Origin: JBMNFI01 sp050949225
Lineage (GTDB): Bacteria > Bacillota > Dehalobacteriia > UBA4068
Assembly: GCA_050949225.1 (NCBI GenBank)
Contig: JBMNFI010000001.1
Location: forward strand, 744,001 to 808,000
Direction: 5' to 3'
Length of the DNA stretch: 64,000 nt
The notes below the pieces were generated by a model. That model saw only the letters and a program-made list of their open reading frames with translations, was not told the DNA's origin and searched no databases. Made by a program: the position numbers and the translations under genes. Positions 46,109 through 54,776 of this stretch are shown here, piece by piece (the stretch's first letter is position 1; each line of letters starts with the position of its first letter).

Positions 46109-46768
46109 ATGACCTTTGCCAAAAAGTTGGATTTTCTAATGACTATTACCAAAACTTCAAATAGCACTTTAGCACACAATGTAATGCTGGATGCATCTTA
46201 TATCAGCAGATTACGCAGGGGAGAAAGAAAAAGAACCAAGAATAACTGTATCATCCAAAACCTGGCTGCTTTCCTTGTGCAACGCATTAGGGAAGATTAT
46301 CAAAAAAAAGCCTTGGCCGATGCTATGGAAATGACAAATCTGCCGCAGGACATTCGTTTGCTTACCAATCAAATAATACATTGGCTAACCCAGAATGAAG
46401 AAAGCAATGCACAACAAGTAGGACGTTTTTTAAGTAATATTACTAACACGCCCCTACAAGAGACAACAATTCCTTCATCTGAAGACTGTCACCCTTCCTT
46501 TCCTGATAAGCCCTCAGCAGTTTACTACGGCATCGAAGGTAAACGTGAAGCATCGGAATATTTCCTTTCTGAGGTTGTCGCACAAGAGAAACCGCAAACA
46601 TTACTACTTTTCAGTGATGAGGAAACGACCTGGATGACAGAAGATCCTAAATTTACCCGCAGATGGGCAAAACTCATGAATTGTGTACTTAAACGCGGCA
46701 ATCGGATTCGTATCATCCATACTATCAGTAGAAATCTGGATGAAATGCTCTGTGCACTCAGTCAATGA
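46109..46768 (+). CDS. HTH-type regulator, N-terminal part, ended by an in-frame TGA
   Basis: The first 219 codons follow a good site (AAGGGGGTG). Residues 1-60 look like a lambda-repressor-type helix-turn-helix (STLAHNVMLDASYISRLRRGERK). The rest is a helical region leading to NRIRIIHTISRNLDEMLCALSQ. Then TGA (46766-46768) interrupts the same frame, which continues without another stop for 288 codons to 47635. The two parts read as one protein of about 508 residues. It is divergent from the giant surface protein and is its most likely regulator. It is either a nonsense-mutated pseudogene or a readthrough gene. Confidence 0.75.
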   Translation: MTFAKKLDFLMTITKTSNSTLAHNVMLDASYISRLRRGERKRTKNNCIIQNLAAFLVQRIREDYQKKALADAMEMTNLPQDIRLLTNQIIHWLTQNEESNAQQVGRFLSNITNTPLQETTIPSSEDCHPSFPDKPSAVYYGIEGKREASEYFLSEVVAQEKPQTLLLFSDEETTWMTEDPKFTRRWAKLMNCVLKRGNRIRIIHTISRNLDEMLCALSQ

Positions 46769-46780
46769 ATACCACTTTAT

Positions 46781-47635
46781 ATGAGCGGACTAATCGAGCC
46801 ATACTTTTACCCTAAAAAAAGGGATGGCATTTTCCAGCGGACGCTGTTTATCGCACCGGAAACAGCAGCAGTTGTTTCAAATTCCATTGGTGACCAAATT
46901 TCCGTTGCCGCCAATATTTTGCATCGGGATCGTACCATCATATCGTCCTATACAGAAGAATTTTTGCAATATCTGAGCTTATGCCGTCCCTTGATGCAGA
47001 TTTTTACCGCTAAAAATCACAATGCTTTCTATGATAACCTACTGGAATTCGAAGAAATAAAGACTGATACACTGATAAAAACGGAATCTTTTTCCTCTTT
47101 GACCATGCCCGAGGCGCTGATGGCTTCAATCATCGAGCGTTCGGGTATCGACCCGGATCGCCATTTTCCTATTCATACCATGAGGCACTCCCGTTTTTTA
47201 GAAAATCTGCAGCACAATCATTTTACCGAACTCATTCATCTACCTGATATCCAAACGCTAAGAGATGGTAAAGTCAAGATTGCCATGTCCACCATGCTTA
47301 ATACTGGTGTGGTCTCTTACACGATAGAAGAATATATTATTCATTTAAAGCAAATAATTGCGCTGCTTGAATCATATAAAAACTATCATATTATTTTAAC
47401 CGACGGATCACAAAATGACCAATACACTATCTACGCACGAGAGGAGCTCGGCGTTCTCGTAGCAAAAACCTCTCAACCGGCGATAGTATTATTTATGAAA
47501 GAAAGCAATCTGAGCGCCGCATTTTGGGACTTTTTAAAAAATATCGTTAATAAAAAAGCATATACCGACAGCGATAATAAGTCTGCCATAGCGCACCTGA
47601 GCAACTATCTAAAAAAACTCACTAATGAGGTTTGA
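46781..47635 (+). pseudogene. C-terminal part of the TGA-interrupted regulator
   Basis: This is the continuation of the frame that starts at 46109, after the TGA at 46766-46768. The codons between read IPLY, then MSGLIEPYFYPKKRDGIFQRTLFIAP, which fits as a direct extension of the N-terminal part's HTISRNLDEM stretch. The first ATG, at 46781, has no ribosome site, so independent translation is doubtful. The part is 284 residues with no recognisable enzyme motif and probably is the regulator's sensor domain. Confidence 0.65.
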
Positions 47636-47858
47636 CCTTTACAAAAAACTTTGTAATTAATCCACGCTAACTAATACTGAATCACATAAATTTTTTAATA
47701 AGCACCATTAATTTATGAAAATTTATATCGTCATCAACTTTTAAAAAGGCGATAATTATGAATATACTTTAAATATCCTTCCGCTATGCTTTTTATGAGT
47801 ATCGCTTCTCATGGCGGCGCGTATTTTACGGCTCGCCAGCCTAATTTTTTGTATGAAA

Positions 47859-47890
47859 AAAGACACTATGAACAATGTCAAAGTGTCTTA
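47859..47890. terminator. Hairpin at the left end of the prophage
   Basis: AAGACACT and AGTGTCTT arms with a loop of about 14 nt lie between the end of the split regulator and the leftmost phage gene. They could serve either strand. Confidence 0.5.
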
Positions 47891-47915
47891 ATTCCTATTT
47901 AGTTATTGCCAGCTA

Positions 47916-48206
47916 TTATGCTGGCTCTGCTGTGAGGCCTAATTCAGCCAGCTTGCCGTCTTCATCTTCAACGATATAAAACTTAGCCCCTTCGTATTCT
48001 TTAGTTGGATCTTGTGGCTCTAATGCAGAATAGAGATAACCCGGCAACCAGTTGGGGTCCTCCTTCCAGTTCCAGTTATCTAAGTCTTCATCTACAACCC
48101 TCAAAACGCCGTTTTCAGAGGGTACTATTTCGCTGACCTCATAGACATTGCCGTCAAATAAACCAGTCACACCTATGTTGGGTCCCACATATTTTACTCT
48201 CATCAT
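47916..48206 (-). CDS. Small phage protein, SH3-like hypothetical
   Basis: The protein is 96 residues from the ATG at 48206, 11 bp after GAGGT; it is the last gene of the packaging cluster. The sequence MRVKYVGPNIGVTGLFDGNVYEV resembles short SH3-like phage proteins often coded beside head genes. It is acidic, ending DEDGKLAELGLTAEPA. Function is unknown. It abuts the minor capsid gene, whose C-terminal tail resembles a nuclease domain, so it could be a partner of that domain. Confidence 0.65.
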   Translation of the reverse strand: MMRVKYVGPNIGVTGLFDGNVYEVSEIVPSENGVLRVVDEDLDNWNWKEDPNWLPGYLYSALEPQDPTKEYEGAKFYIVEDEDGKLAELGLTAEPA

Positions 48207-48211
48207 AATTA

Positions 48212-49705
48212 TCACTTACCTCTAGTTTTGCTAATAACTCTTGCTTCGTACGACTTTCCATTATTTTCATACCAATGAACTTCATGGCTGTTTATCGCAC
48301 CTTTTGCTGTCCCCACTCTTTTGCTCCACTGCGTTGGGTCACCACCGTATGTGCTGTCCAGCCGTGGAATAGATTTGATAGGGGTAGATGTTCCTTGCCC
48401 TGCAATTACATTCACGTTGGTTAAGGTTGCACCTTGTGGTATGATCGCTCGCGTATCAGGGTCAGCCAGTGTATAGCTAGTGAACGAATCCTCAGCCTTT
48501 GCGACCTTCGGCGCATCTGGGCTACCTGTACGGAAGCGGTTGCTACTTGATAGCCTTATTATATCATCTTTTGAGACAGATTCCAAGTTTTGAATCCCCG
48601 CTCTTTCACGAAAATAGTCACGACTTAAGCCGGTTTGACTGATAAAGTCTCTCTGTCGTGCCTGCCACTCCCGAATCTTGCCTTTTGCAAAGGTATTGTC
48701 CAGCCCTGCTGCGTCATACGCGCTGCCCTCGCGCTTCCAACGCCGAATCTGGCGTTCCAGATACCTTTGGTGCTGTGTGGCATCATAGAGATTCATCTTC
48801 TTGCCGTTGAAAGTAACCTCTCGATTGTTGAGGTCTCGCAAGCGGTCGGCGTCATAGGCTTTTTCGTCTAGGCCTTCGATAACAGGGAAAAACGAGTGAC
48901 GGCAATTCCAGCCACATAAGCCTGCACCAGTACCATATCCGGTAGCCTCGTAAAAGTCATCATATTTATCTGTTTCTCCTGTTAGTGAGAACCATCTGCC
49001 CTGCCAAATCATGTGATCTGGCCTTGCTCCATGGTGGGCAGTTGTTTCCACTAGGTCTGTGTCCATCTCTTTGGCTCTGGCAAGCTGTAATTCTCCTGCC
49101 GTCTGGTTCACACCAGTCATAATTGCTCTTCTTGCAGCCACATCCAAGTAATCAGTATGTCCACCGGGATATGTGATAGATGCCAGCCCCTTAACAGTTA
49201 GATCTCTAATCGCTCCTTTAACTGCCGTCCGGTAATCAAAAGCACCAGAGATGATTTGCATATAGGCTTTATCCAAAGCTCGCTCAAACTGCATTGTAGC
49301 AGTCTGTGCAGTTGTTCTGGTAAGGTTTATAAACTCTTGCGTTGTTCTCGCTAATCCAACATGGATAATGTTTTGCAGATAGGGATTATCTTTAAGTGGT
49401 ATTGGATTATATCCGGCCGCTTTGTAGATCTTATCATCACTGGCAAGCGTCCTGGTTGCGGCCTCATCAAACAGCTGATATAACTGTTTTTGGGTGAGAT
49501 TGAGGGTCTTTCCTAGCTCTTTGACAATGACCTCTTGTTCTGTTCCCAACATTTCCAGTCTCAACATCTGCCAGTTGGTAGCAGCAGAAACCTCGCCCAT
49601 AGAGACAATACGCCTTGCCATGTCGTTGACAATAGCCTGTTCAGTGTCAGCAAAGAGCTTAACAACATTATTCGGCACATCGTCCAGCTGGCGGAATGTA
49701 AGCAT
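48212..49705 (-). CDS. Phage minor capsid protein (SPP1 gp7/Mu gpF-like) with C-terminal extension
   Basis: The 497-residue protein shows the minor capsid 2/head morphogenesis pattern. ARRAIMTGVNQTAGELQL near 195, TTAHHGARPDHMIWQGRWF near 225 and GAGLCGWNCRHSFFPV near 270 match the family's conserved C-x-x-C-R-H region. Such proteins sit at the portal vertex and help DNA entry. The last 80 residues (DPTQWSKRVGTAKG, HEVHWYENNGKSYE) form a separate unit resembling the phage PBECR-type nuclease-fold tail. It follows portal by 2 bp. Confidence 0.85.
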   Translation of the reverse strand: MLTFRQLDDVPNNVVKLFADTEQAIVNDMARRIVSMGEVSAATNWQMLRLEMLGTEQEVIVKELGKTLNLTQKQLYQLFDEAATRTLASDDKIYKAAGYNPIPLKDNPYLQNIIHVGLARTTQEFINLTRTTAQTATMQFERALDKAYMQIISGAFDYRTAVKGAIRDLTVKGLASITYPGGHTDYLDVAARRAIMTGVNQTAGELQLARAKEMDTDLVETTAHHGARPDHMIWQGRWFSLTGETDKYDDFYEATGYGTGAGLCGWNCRHSFFPVIEGLDEKAYDADRLRDLNNREVTFNGKKMNLYDATQHQRYLERQIRRWKREGSAYDAAGLDNTFAKGKIREWQARQRDFISQTGLSRDYFRERAGIQNLESVSKDDIIRLSSSNRFRTGSPDAPKVAKAEDSFTSYTLADPDTRAIIPQGATLTNVNVIAGQGTSTPIKSIPRLDSTYGGDPTQWSKRVGTAKGAINSHEVHWYENNGKSYEARVISKTRGK

Positions 49706-49707
49706 GA

Positions 49708-51216
49708 TTATTCATCCTCTCCACTCCCATAGCTTTTTTCACCAAACAACCCGCCGTCAACTATTATATCATCAAGCTGTTTTTGAAACTGTGCTCCATC
49801 AACCAAGGCTTTTTTGGCCGTCTCCTCGCTTTCATTTTGCCAACGGCTGCGGAATTCATATTTTGTCATTGTGTCTGCCGAGAGTTCTTGCAAGTCGTTT
49901 GCTCGCCGTTCTTCGTCACTGATAATATAACCATCCGACAGATTAACCATGATAATTGTATCGGGATCAACATTCTTCCCTAGATAGTTTTTTGCTATCC
50001 ACAACATGGAACGTAAAATGTTTTCCAACGCCCGTTGAATAACAATGCTGTGTTTTGCTGCATGTTGTTTCAACTCCTGCTTTTCCCCTGTGTATTGGGT
50101 AGCGGTTATCGTCTTAGCTCCGTAAGACCCGGCCTCGAAGCGATAGTGGCGTGTTCCCATTCCACATTTGAATGACAAATAATCCAGCTGCGCCTGTACT
50201 GCCTTTATGTTTTCCTCCACCCTGATTTCCGGATTGAATTCTTTAATCATTTCCACATCGTCAACACCGCCCGGAAGCCTGACAAACAGCTGTTGATTAA
50301 CGTCATCCGGTGCTATATTGTCCAGTCCTGCCCTACTCAACAACTCTCTGTTATAAAAAACTTTCTTGCCGCTTAACGCTAGGTCTCGGTTGAAATTGTT
50401 ATATGCCAGATCTAATCCCTTGATACAATCTATCGCCTGCGCGTAAATCGAACAGCCTAGCCCCATGTTGCCGCTGATATGGTTAACAATGTTCGGCGAT
50501 ACTATAACAAAAAACGGGTATGGACTTCCTGTATTTATCTTCGCCGCTACCCCTTCTGGTGTTTCTATCTGTTTTATTTTATGACGGACAACCTCATAGA
50601 ATAAATTCTCTATGACATAAGTACCGTTTTCCAACGTGTGTATCTCTAAATATAAATATTTTTTACCCATTTTCGTGAAACTAGAGGCAAATGCTGCCTC
50701 TGTTATCTGCCCGTATTGCGTTGATAATGGAAATATACTCATTGCGGGTAAACACTCAACCCTGATAGTTGCATCCTGCGACCTTAACACATCACCATTT
50801 TTGCCAACGTCGAGCAAATCCACTTGCAACAACATCGCCGCAGTTCCGCTGTACATCGCAATCTCTACTGCCGTATTCGCCCTTTCCCAAAAATACATGT
50901 TGTTTAATAAACCTGCGGGGTTTTTACTATCGCGTTCCCCCAGCAGGTATTCATCTGACTGTTCGTCATCAATTTCTACATCTGTTTTTTCGTTGACCAG
51001 ATACGACGCCCAATCCTCGCAGCATTTTTTTGCCATGTTTAACGAATATCGCTGACGCGTTAAAAATCCTTTGTCCGCCGTCTTTTCCTTGTATTCTTGC
51101 CAGGCGTTTTTGCCGGCCCACCAATCATGCCAATCATATATATATTTATAATAATCAGCATTAATTTCCGTTCCTAGTTTTTTGTTCAGTATCTTTATAA
51201 TCTCCTGAGAATTCAA
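49708..51216 (-). CDS. Phage portal protein (SPP1 gp6 family)
   Basis: The 502-residue protein forms the dodecameric ring through which DNA is packaged. It has DYYKYIYDWHDWWAGKN near 15, CSIYAQAIDCIKGLDLAYNNFNRDL near 250 and YTGEKQELKQHAAKHS near 370, as in SPP1-type portals. The start is a TTG at 51216 overlapping the terminase stop, behind AAAGGGGTG. An ATG 27 bp further upstream has no ribosome site. It is rich in charged residues at the C-terminus. Confidence 0.88.
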   Translation of the reverse strand: MNSQEIIKILNKKLGTEINADYYKYIYDWHDWWAGKNAWQEYKEKTADKGFLTRQRYSLNMAKKCCEDWASYLVNEKTDVEIDDEQSDEYLLGERDSKNPAGLLNNMYFWERANTAVEIAMYSGTAAMLLQVDLLDVGKNGDVLRSQDATIRVECLPAMSIFPLSTQYGQITEAAFASSFTKMGKKYLYLEIHTLENGTYVIENLFYEVVRHKIKQIETPEGVAAKINTGSPYPFFVIVSPNIVNHISGNMGLGCSIYAQAIDCIKGLDLAYNNFNRDLALSGKKVFYNRELLSRAGLDNIAPDDVNQQLFVRLPGGVDDVEMIKEFNPEIRVEENIKAVQAQLDYLSFKCGMGTRHYRFEAGSYGAKTITATQYTGEKQELKQHAAKHSIVIQRALENILRSMLWIAKNYLGKNVDPDTIIMVNLSDGYIISDEERRANDLQELSADTMTKYEFRSRWQNESEETAKKALVDGAQFQKQLDDIIVDGGLFGEKSYGSGEDE

Positions 51217-52574
51217 GACATCACCCCTTTTACTGTTGGGCATAATTCACGGATCCAATATTCCCACGAATATTCCCACGCATCCAAAATATCAATATCG
51301 GTTGAAAAATTGTCCAATCTTTCATCTGGTTTTTTATTATCCCATGCCGCCGCCGACAACCCACCCTGCACCAATTTGCATCCCGTGCCAATAAACAATC
51401 GACCGACATTCAATAATGTATTGCCTGCAAAAATCCTGTCTTTGATTTTTTGCTTGCGACTGTCAGCGACATCAATATTCCAGCCCCTGTTACGTACTGC
51501 ATTTTTTATACTGTTTTTTATATACTGCGCTTCGCTATCAACAAACGTATATTTAATATATAAATGCGGATACTGTTTTTGTATCCGTTCAACAAATCCT
51601 ATAAATTCATTGCATACCCTGTCGGCATCAACTTCGCCTTTCTTGCCGCCAATCGAATGATCATAAATGGTCGTTATTTTATCAAGCCTCGCATGTATCG
51701 CGTTTGCAACAAATGCCGTCTTTGCCCTGCTACCGCCAACGTCAATCCCGATTGAAACAAACATAACATCTTTTAGCCAATCAGCGTTATTGTCGTCTTT
51801 TAGGTCAATCATATATTCGTCTGGGTTGTCAGCAAACTGTTGATAAATCAATCCCTCGGCGATTCTGCGCTCGCCTAAGATGTCTCTGGCGTGCCAAACA
51901 CTGCCCATGTCATACTGGCTCTCAATCTCACGTCTTCGCTCATCAGAAATAGATAGGTTGTCCCTCATGGTAAAATGCTCATACAGATATCCACCAAGGA
52001 ATCCTTCCTTGTATTTGTCAATGTAGCTTGTATATATTTCATGTCCAGGATGACAGGGGTTCAAGTCCCATAAGGTAAACGGTCGCTGTGCCGCCGCCTG
52101 TCTACCCATTGCCACCTTGATAAAACTGATTCGGCTGTCGTCACAATCATAGTGCTCATTGATCTCTGTTGCTATCCATAGCCCATAGGAGTTACCCAGT
52201 ATGCGCTTATAACTATCGGCCTTGCCGCCACCAGAAAAGATAACTACCTTCTCCCCAGTTTGAGTATTGACAAACAAGGCTTCATTGTCCTTGTACTTGC
52301 CCCACCTGCAACGACCACGGAATAAGTACTCCAGCCCATAACCATTACAGTCACCTATATTTAGTTTGGCATTAGCAACTGTTGACCCGCTTGCTAAGTG
52401 TATGCGGTCAGGACATATTTCTAAGTACATAGCAGCAATAATGCAATGATCAATTGTCTTACCGCTTCTGATGGCTCCTTCGGCTACACACATCCGATTA
52501 TCAAGAGCATTTTTAATATATGCCTTATGCTTGGGCCCTAAAGGTTTCCAAGGTATAGTTTTTGTCTTAATCAT
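51213..52574 (-). CDS. terL: Phage terminase large subunit (PBSX/SPP1 type)
   Basis: This packaging ATPase/nuclease has 453 residues. Walker A is GAIRSGKT at 33-40. The C-terminal nuclease domain begins near 270 with SIGIDVGGSRAKTAFV and has later acidic residues (FVDSEAQYIKNSIK). It overlaps terS by 4 bp and the portal start by 4 bp, a compact packaging operon. Confidence 0.92.
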   Translation of the reverse strand: MIKTKTIPWKPLGPKHKAYIKNALDNRMCVAEGAIRSGKTIDHCIIAAMYLEICPDRIHLASGSTVANAKLNIGDCNGYGLEYLFRGRCRWGKYKDNEALFVNTQTGEKVVIFSGGGKADSYKRILGNSYGLWIATEINEHYDCDDSRISFIKVAMGRQAAAQRPFTLWDLNPCHPGHEIYTSYIDKYKEGFLGGYLYEHFTMRDNLSISDERRREIESQYDMGSVWHARDILGERRIAEGLIYQQFADNPDEYMIDLKDDNNADWLKDVMFVSIGIDVGGSRAKTAFVANAIHARLDKITTIYDHSIGGKKGEVDADRVCNEFIGFVERIQKQYPHLYIKYTFVDSEAQYIKNSIKNAVRNRGWNIDVADSRKQKIKDRIFAGNTLLNVGRLFIGTGCKLVQGGLSAAAWDNKKPDERLDNFSTDIDILDAWEYSWEYWIRELCPTVKGVMS

Positions 52575-52984
52575 CTTTCAACATCTTTCAACATGTCCGC
52601 TATAGGTTGCAAATCCTCTATCGCCTTAATGGCCTGCTTGCCCCTATCATTCATAGTGAACTTATCGATAACAATACCCATTGAGGTAGCTATCTGGTTA
52701 AGAGTGGCCGTTTTTATCTTCTCGTCATCAAAAAGGGCATCCAGATACTTGTCAATACCTTCGCATACTTTCTCTTTTTTCCCATCCATGTAGGTAAAAA
52801 TGTCCTGTATATCCTCTTCTTTTTTCTGTGCTAGCTTTTGCATCGTGCCCTTATCCTCCTCAACCGCTCTCTTAACAGTGGAGCCGGCAACACCATTTTT
52901 TCTGCCAGCAGCCCTATAACTTCCTGTTTCAATATAATCAGCAATAAGCTTCTTTTTTTCTTTATCTGTTAGCCGTTTGGCCAT
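52571..52984 (-). CDS. terS: Phage terminase small subunit-like protein
   Basis: The 137-residue protein has an N-terminal helix-turn-helix (YRAAGRKNGVAGSTVKRAVEED) and a helical tail, directly before terL. That is the normal position and size of a TerS that recognises the pac/cos site. The ribosome site is GGAGGGGG. Assignment rests on position and the HTH. Confidence 0.75.
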   Translation of the reverse strand: MAKRLTDKEKKKLIADYIETGSYRAAGRKNGVAGSTVKRAVEEDKGTMQKLAQKKEEDIQDIFTYMDGKKEKVCEGIDKYLDALFDDEKIKTATLNQIATSMGIVIDKFTMNDRGKQAIKAIEDLQPIADMLKDVER

Positions 52985-53046
52985 CTAGTATCCCCCTCCT
53001 GGACTGATACCTTCCTAAAATTCTTTTATTTTTTTAATAAATTCTC

Positions 53047-53075
53047 TTGACAAATACACATTTGATGTGTATGAT
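53047..53075 (+). promoter_or_regulatory. hicAB promoter with embedded palindromic operator
   Basis: TTGACA (53047-53052), 17 bp, TATGAT (53070-53075). The spacer holds ATACACAT-TTG-ATGTGTAT (53054-53072), a likely HicB operator between the boxes. Confidence 0.75.
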
Positions 53076-53103
53076 ATATATAGAAAGTGAGGTGCGGCTA
53101 AAA

Positions 53104-53277
53104 ATGAAAAGGCGTGACATGATAAAATTACTAAAGAAGAATGGCTGGTGGCTCAAACGTCACGGTGGCAACCATGATATCTACACCAACGGCAAGGAAA
53201 TGGAAGCCGTATCACACACACCAGAACTTAATGAACATGTTTGCAAAAGTATAATTAAGCGGAGAGGATTGATATAA
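53104..53277 (+). CDS. hicA: HicA-family mRNA interferase toxin
   Basis: The 57-residue double-stranded-RNA-binding-fold toxin starts MKRRDMIKLLKKNGWW, with the catalytic His24 in HGGNHDIYTNG and the end NEHVCKSIIKRRGL. HicA cuts mRNA when not bound by HicB. The start at 53104 is chosen because the frame upstream overlaps the promoter. It is transcribed against the surrounding phage genes, as a stand-alone module, and probably stabilises the prophage. Confidence 0.9.
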   Translation: MKRRDMIKLLKKNGWWLKRHGGNHDIYTNGKEMEAVSHTPELNEHVCKSIIKRRGLI

Positions 53278-53315
53278 TCCCCTTAGTCCGCTTAACCATA
53301 AAGGAGGTATGAATT

Positions 53316-53702
53316 ATGAAAAGAATATATCCTGTTATCCTTATCCCTCAGCCAGACGGATATGCTGTTGATATCCCCGACCTTGACATTAACACCCAAG
53401 GCAAAGATCAGTTAGAGGCTTTGGCTATGGCTAGAGATGCTATCGGTCTTATGGGTATAACGCTTGAGGATGATAAACGATCTATCCCTGAGCCAAACTC
53501 TAAACGTTACTCATTGAGCCCTGATGATATATTATCTATTGTAGAGATTGACTTTGATAAGTATCGCCAAGAAGACGAGCAGCGAGTTGTGCGCCGCAAT
53601 GTAACTATACCTGCCTATCTTGATAAGATGGCCAAGGATGCCAAAGTCAATGTATCTGGTATTCTTACTGACGCATTAAAGAATCAATTTAAAATCAATT
53701 AA
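53316..53702 (+). CDS. hicB: HicB-family antitoxin
   Basis: The 128-residue protein has the HicB RNase-H-like N-terminus (YPVILIPQPDGYAVDIPDLDINTQGKD), with a C-terminal ribbon-helix-helix (RRNVTIPAYLDKMAKDAKVNVSGIL). It neutralises HicA and probably binds the palindrome in the shared promoter. Its own GGAGGT site lies before the start. Confidence 0.9.
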   Translation: MKRIYPVILIPQPDGYAVDIPDLDINTQGKDQLEALAMARDAIGLMGITLEDDKRSIPEPNSKRYSLSPDDILSIVEIDFDKYRQEDEQRVVRRNVTIPAYLDKMAKDAKVNVSGILTDALKNQFKIN

Positions 53703-53714
53703 GTATACACCATT

Positions 53715-53742
53715 AAGAAGAGCTGCAAGAGCGGCTCTTCTT
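53715..53742 (+). terminator. hicAB terminator
   Basis: AAGAAGAGC (53715-53723) pairs with GCTCTTCTT (53734-53742), 12 bp past hicB; the right arm ends in TTCTTT. Confidence 0.65.
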
Positions 53743-53884
53743 TCCATATTACAAACAAACCAGAAGACAGCCCTTGATTGGGTTGTCTTTTGGCAAATAA
53801 AAGGAGGTCATCTGTAATTCTTTTTGACAATACCATAATATCATTGAAAGTAAGGCTAAAAGTCTTACGAAAGTCTTAACTTGA

Positions 53885-54343
53885 TCATCCCCAAATTGCT
53901 ATCACCAAACGATTAAGAGCCTCATCAGCAATCTTATAAGCAGTGGATCTTGATATATACAGCTGCCGGCAGGGGTAAACCCACCACTCTATTCCTCTTG
54001 TGCGGGCACCTTTTGTATATCGTGCTTCCAGCAATTCTTTTTCATCATCACTTAACCTCTCCCATGCCGGAGTAAATGCTGTCATGTAATTATTGATGGC
54101 ATCTAACTGTCTCTCAAGCATAATTTTATCATCTATGGTTTTTTCCTTTGTGTCATTTGGTGCATGGCTTCCGCTGACAGGAGGAGAAGAGGTATCACGT
54201 CCGCCGGTAGATGTTAGTCTGGCATCAAGCTCCTTTAGGCGCCTTTTGCAATGTTCCAGTTCAAACATCTTGTCCTTATACGATCTGATCATCCCAATTG
54301 TTGCTTGCCTAAAGTCAATAAACTCTATGACTCCTCTTTTCAT
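53885..54343 (-). CDS. ArpU/RinA-like phage late transcription regulator
   Basis: The 152-residue protein has a coiled region (KDKMFELEHCKRRLKELDARL) and a C-terminal HTH (LYISRSTAYKIADEALNRLVIAIWG). The segment ERLSDDEKELLEARYTKG resembles sigma-70 region-4-like phage activators such as ArpU/RinA, which switch on packaging genes. It lies just before the terminase cluster, separated by hicAB. The GGGAGGAG ribosome site is good. Confidence 0.7.
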   Translation of the reverse strand: MKRGVIEFIDFRQATIGMIRSYKDKMFELEHCKRRLKELDARLTSTGGRDTSSPPVSGSHAPNDTKEKTIDDKIMLERQLDAINNYMTAFTPAWERLSDDEKELLEARYTKGARTRGIEWWVYPCRQLYISRSTAYKIADEALNRLVIAIWG

Positions 54344-54391
54344 TGTTGCTCCTCCCTCGTTTACGTGTGTACGTGTGATTGTTAGTGTTTT

Positions 54392-54766
54392 TTAGTGGTC
54401 TGAGACCTCCTCAATCCCCACGAGCACCCAATCCTTGTCGTGAAACTTATGTGTGACCTCAACAAACCATTTCGGGCTATCTTGGCGTATTACCCAACCC
54501 TTCATGCCGTCTGTGATCATCTTGCCCATGTAAGCATGATTATCAATATCCAGACCATCATTCCAGCTAAAGGTAATCCTAACAGGCTTATCAAACATCT
54601 TTCGTGGCACCTTGCCGGCGGACAACGCATTACGAGTTATCACATACCAGTAATCCTTATCGCCTTTACGCTTAGACCAATGCTTGCCACTGTAGATAGC
54701 ATTAAGACTAAAAGACTTGTTCCAAGCGGTTTTATCGGGTGGATATGGAATTTTAAATTCAATCAT
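54392..54766 (-). CDS. rusA: RusA-like Holliday-junction resolvase
   Basis: The 124-residue protein has the RusA acidic pattern LDIDNHAYMGKMITDGMKG near 72-90, giving Asp-Asn and later Lys/Asp residues that bind metal. PYPPDKTAWNKSFSLN at the start is also family-like. It would resolve branched phage DNA before packaging. TTAGGAGGT sits before the start. Confidence 0.8.
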   Translation of the reverse strand: MIEFKIPYPPDKTAWNKSFSLNAIYSGKHWSKRKGDKDYWYVITRNALSAGKVPRKMFDKPVRITFSWNDGLDIDNHAYMGKMITDGMKGWVIRQDSPKWFVEVTHKFHDKDWVLVGIEEVSDH

Positions 54767-54776
54767 AGCTAACCTC

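Noticed and set aside
46766..46768. Selenocysteine codon in the regulator
   Set aside because: No SECIS-like stem directly after the TGA was evident, and the context fits a replaced Trp better.
47790..47901. Short plus-strand frame (MLFMSIASHGG...) at the prophage left end
   Set aside because: No ribosome site and it overlaps a hairpin; composition looks intergenic.
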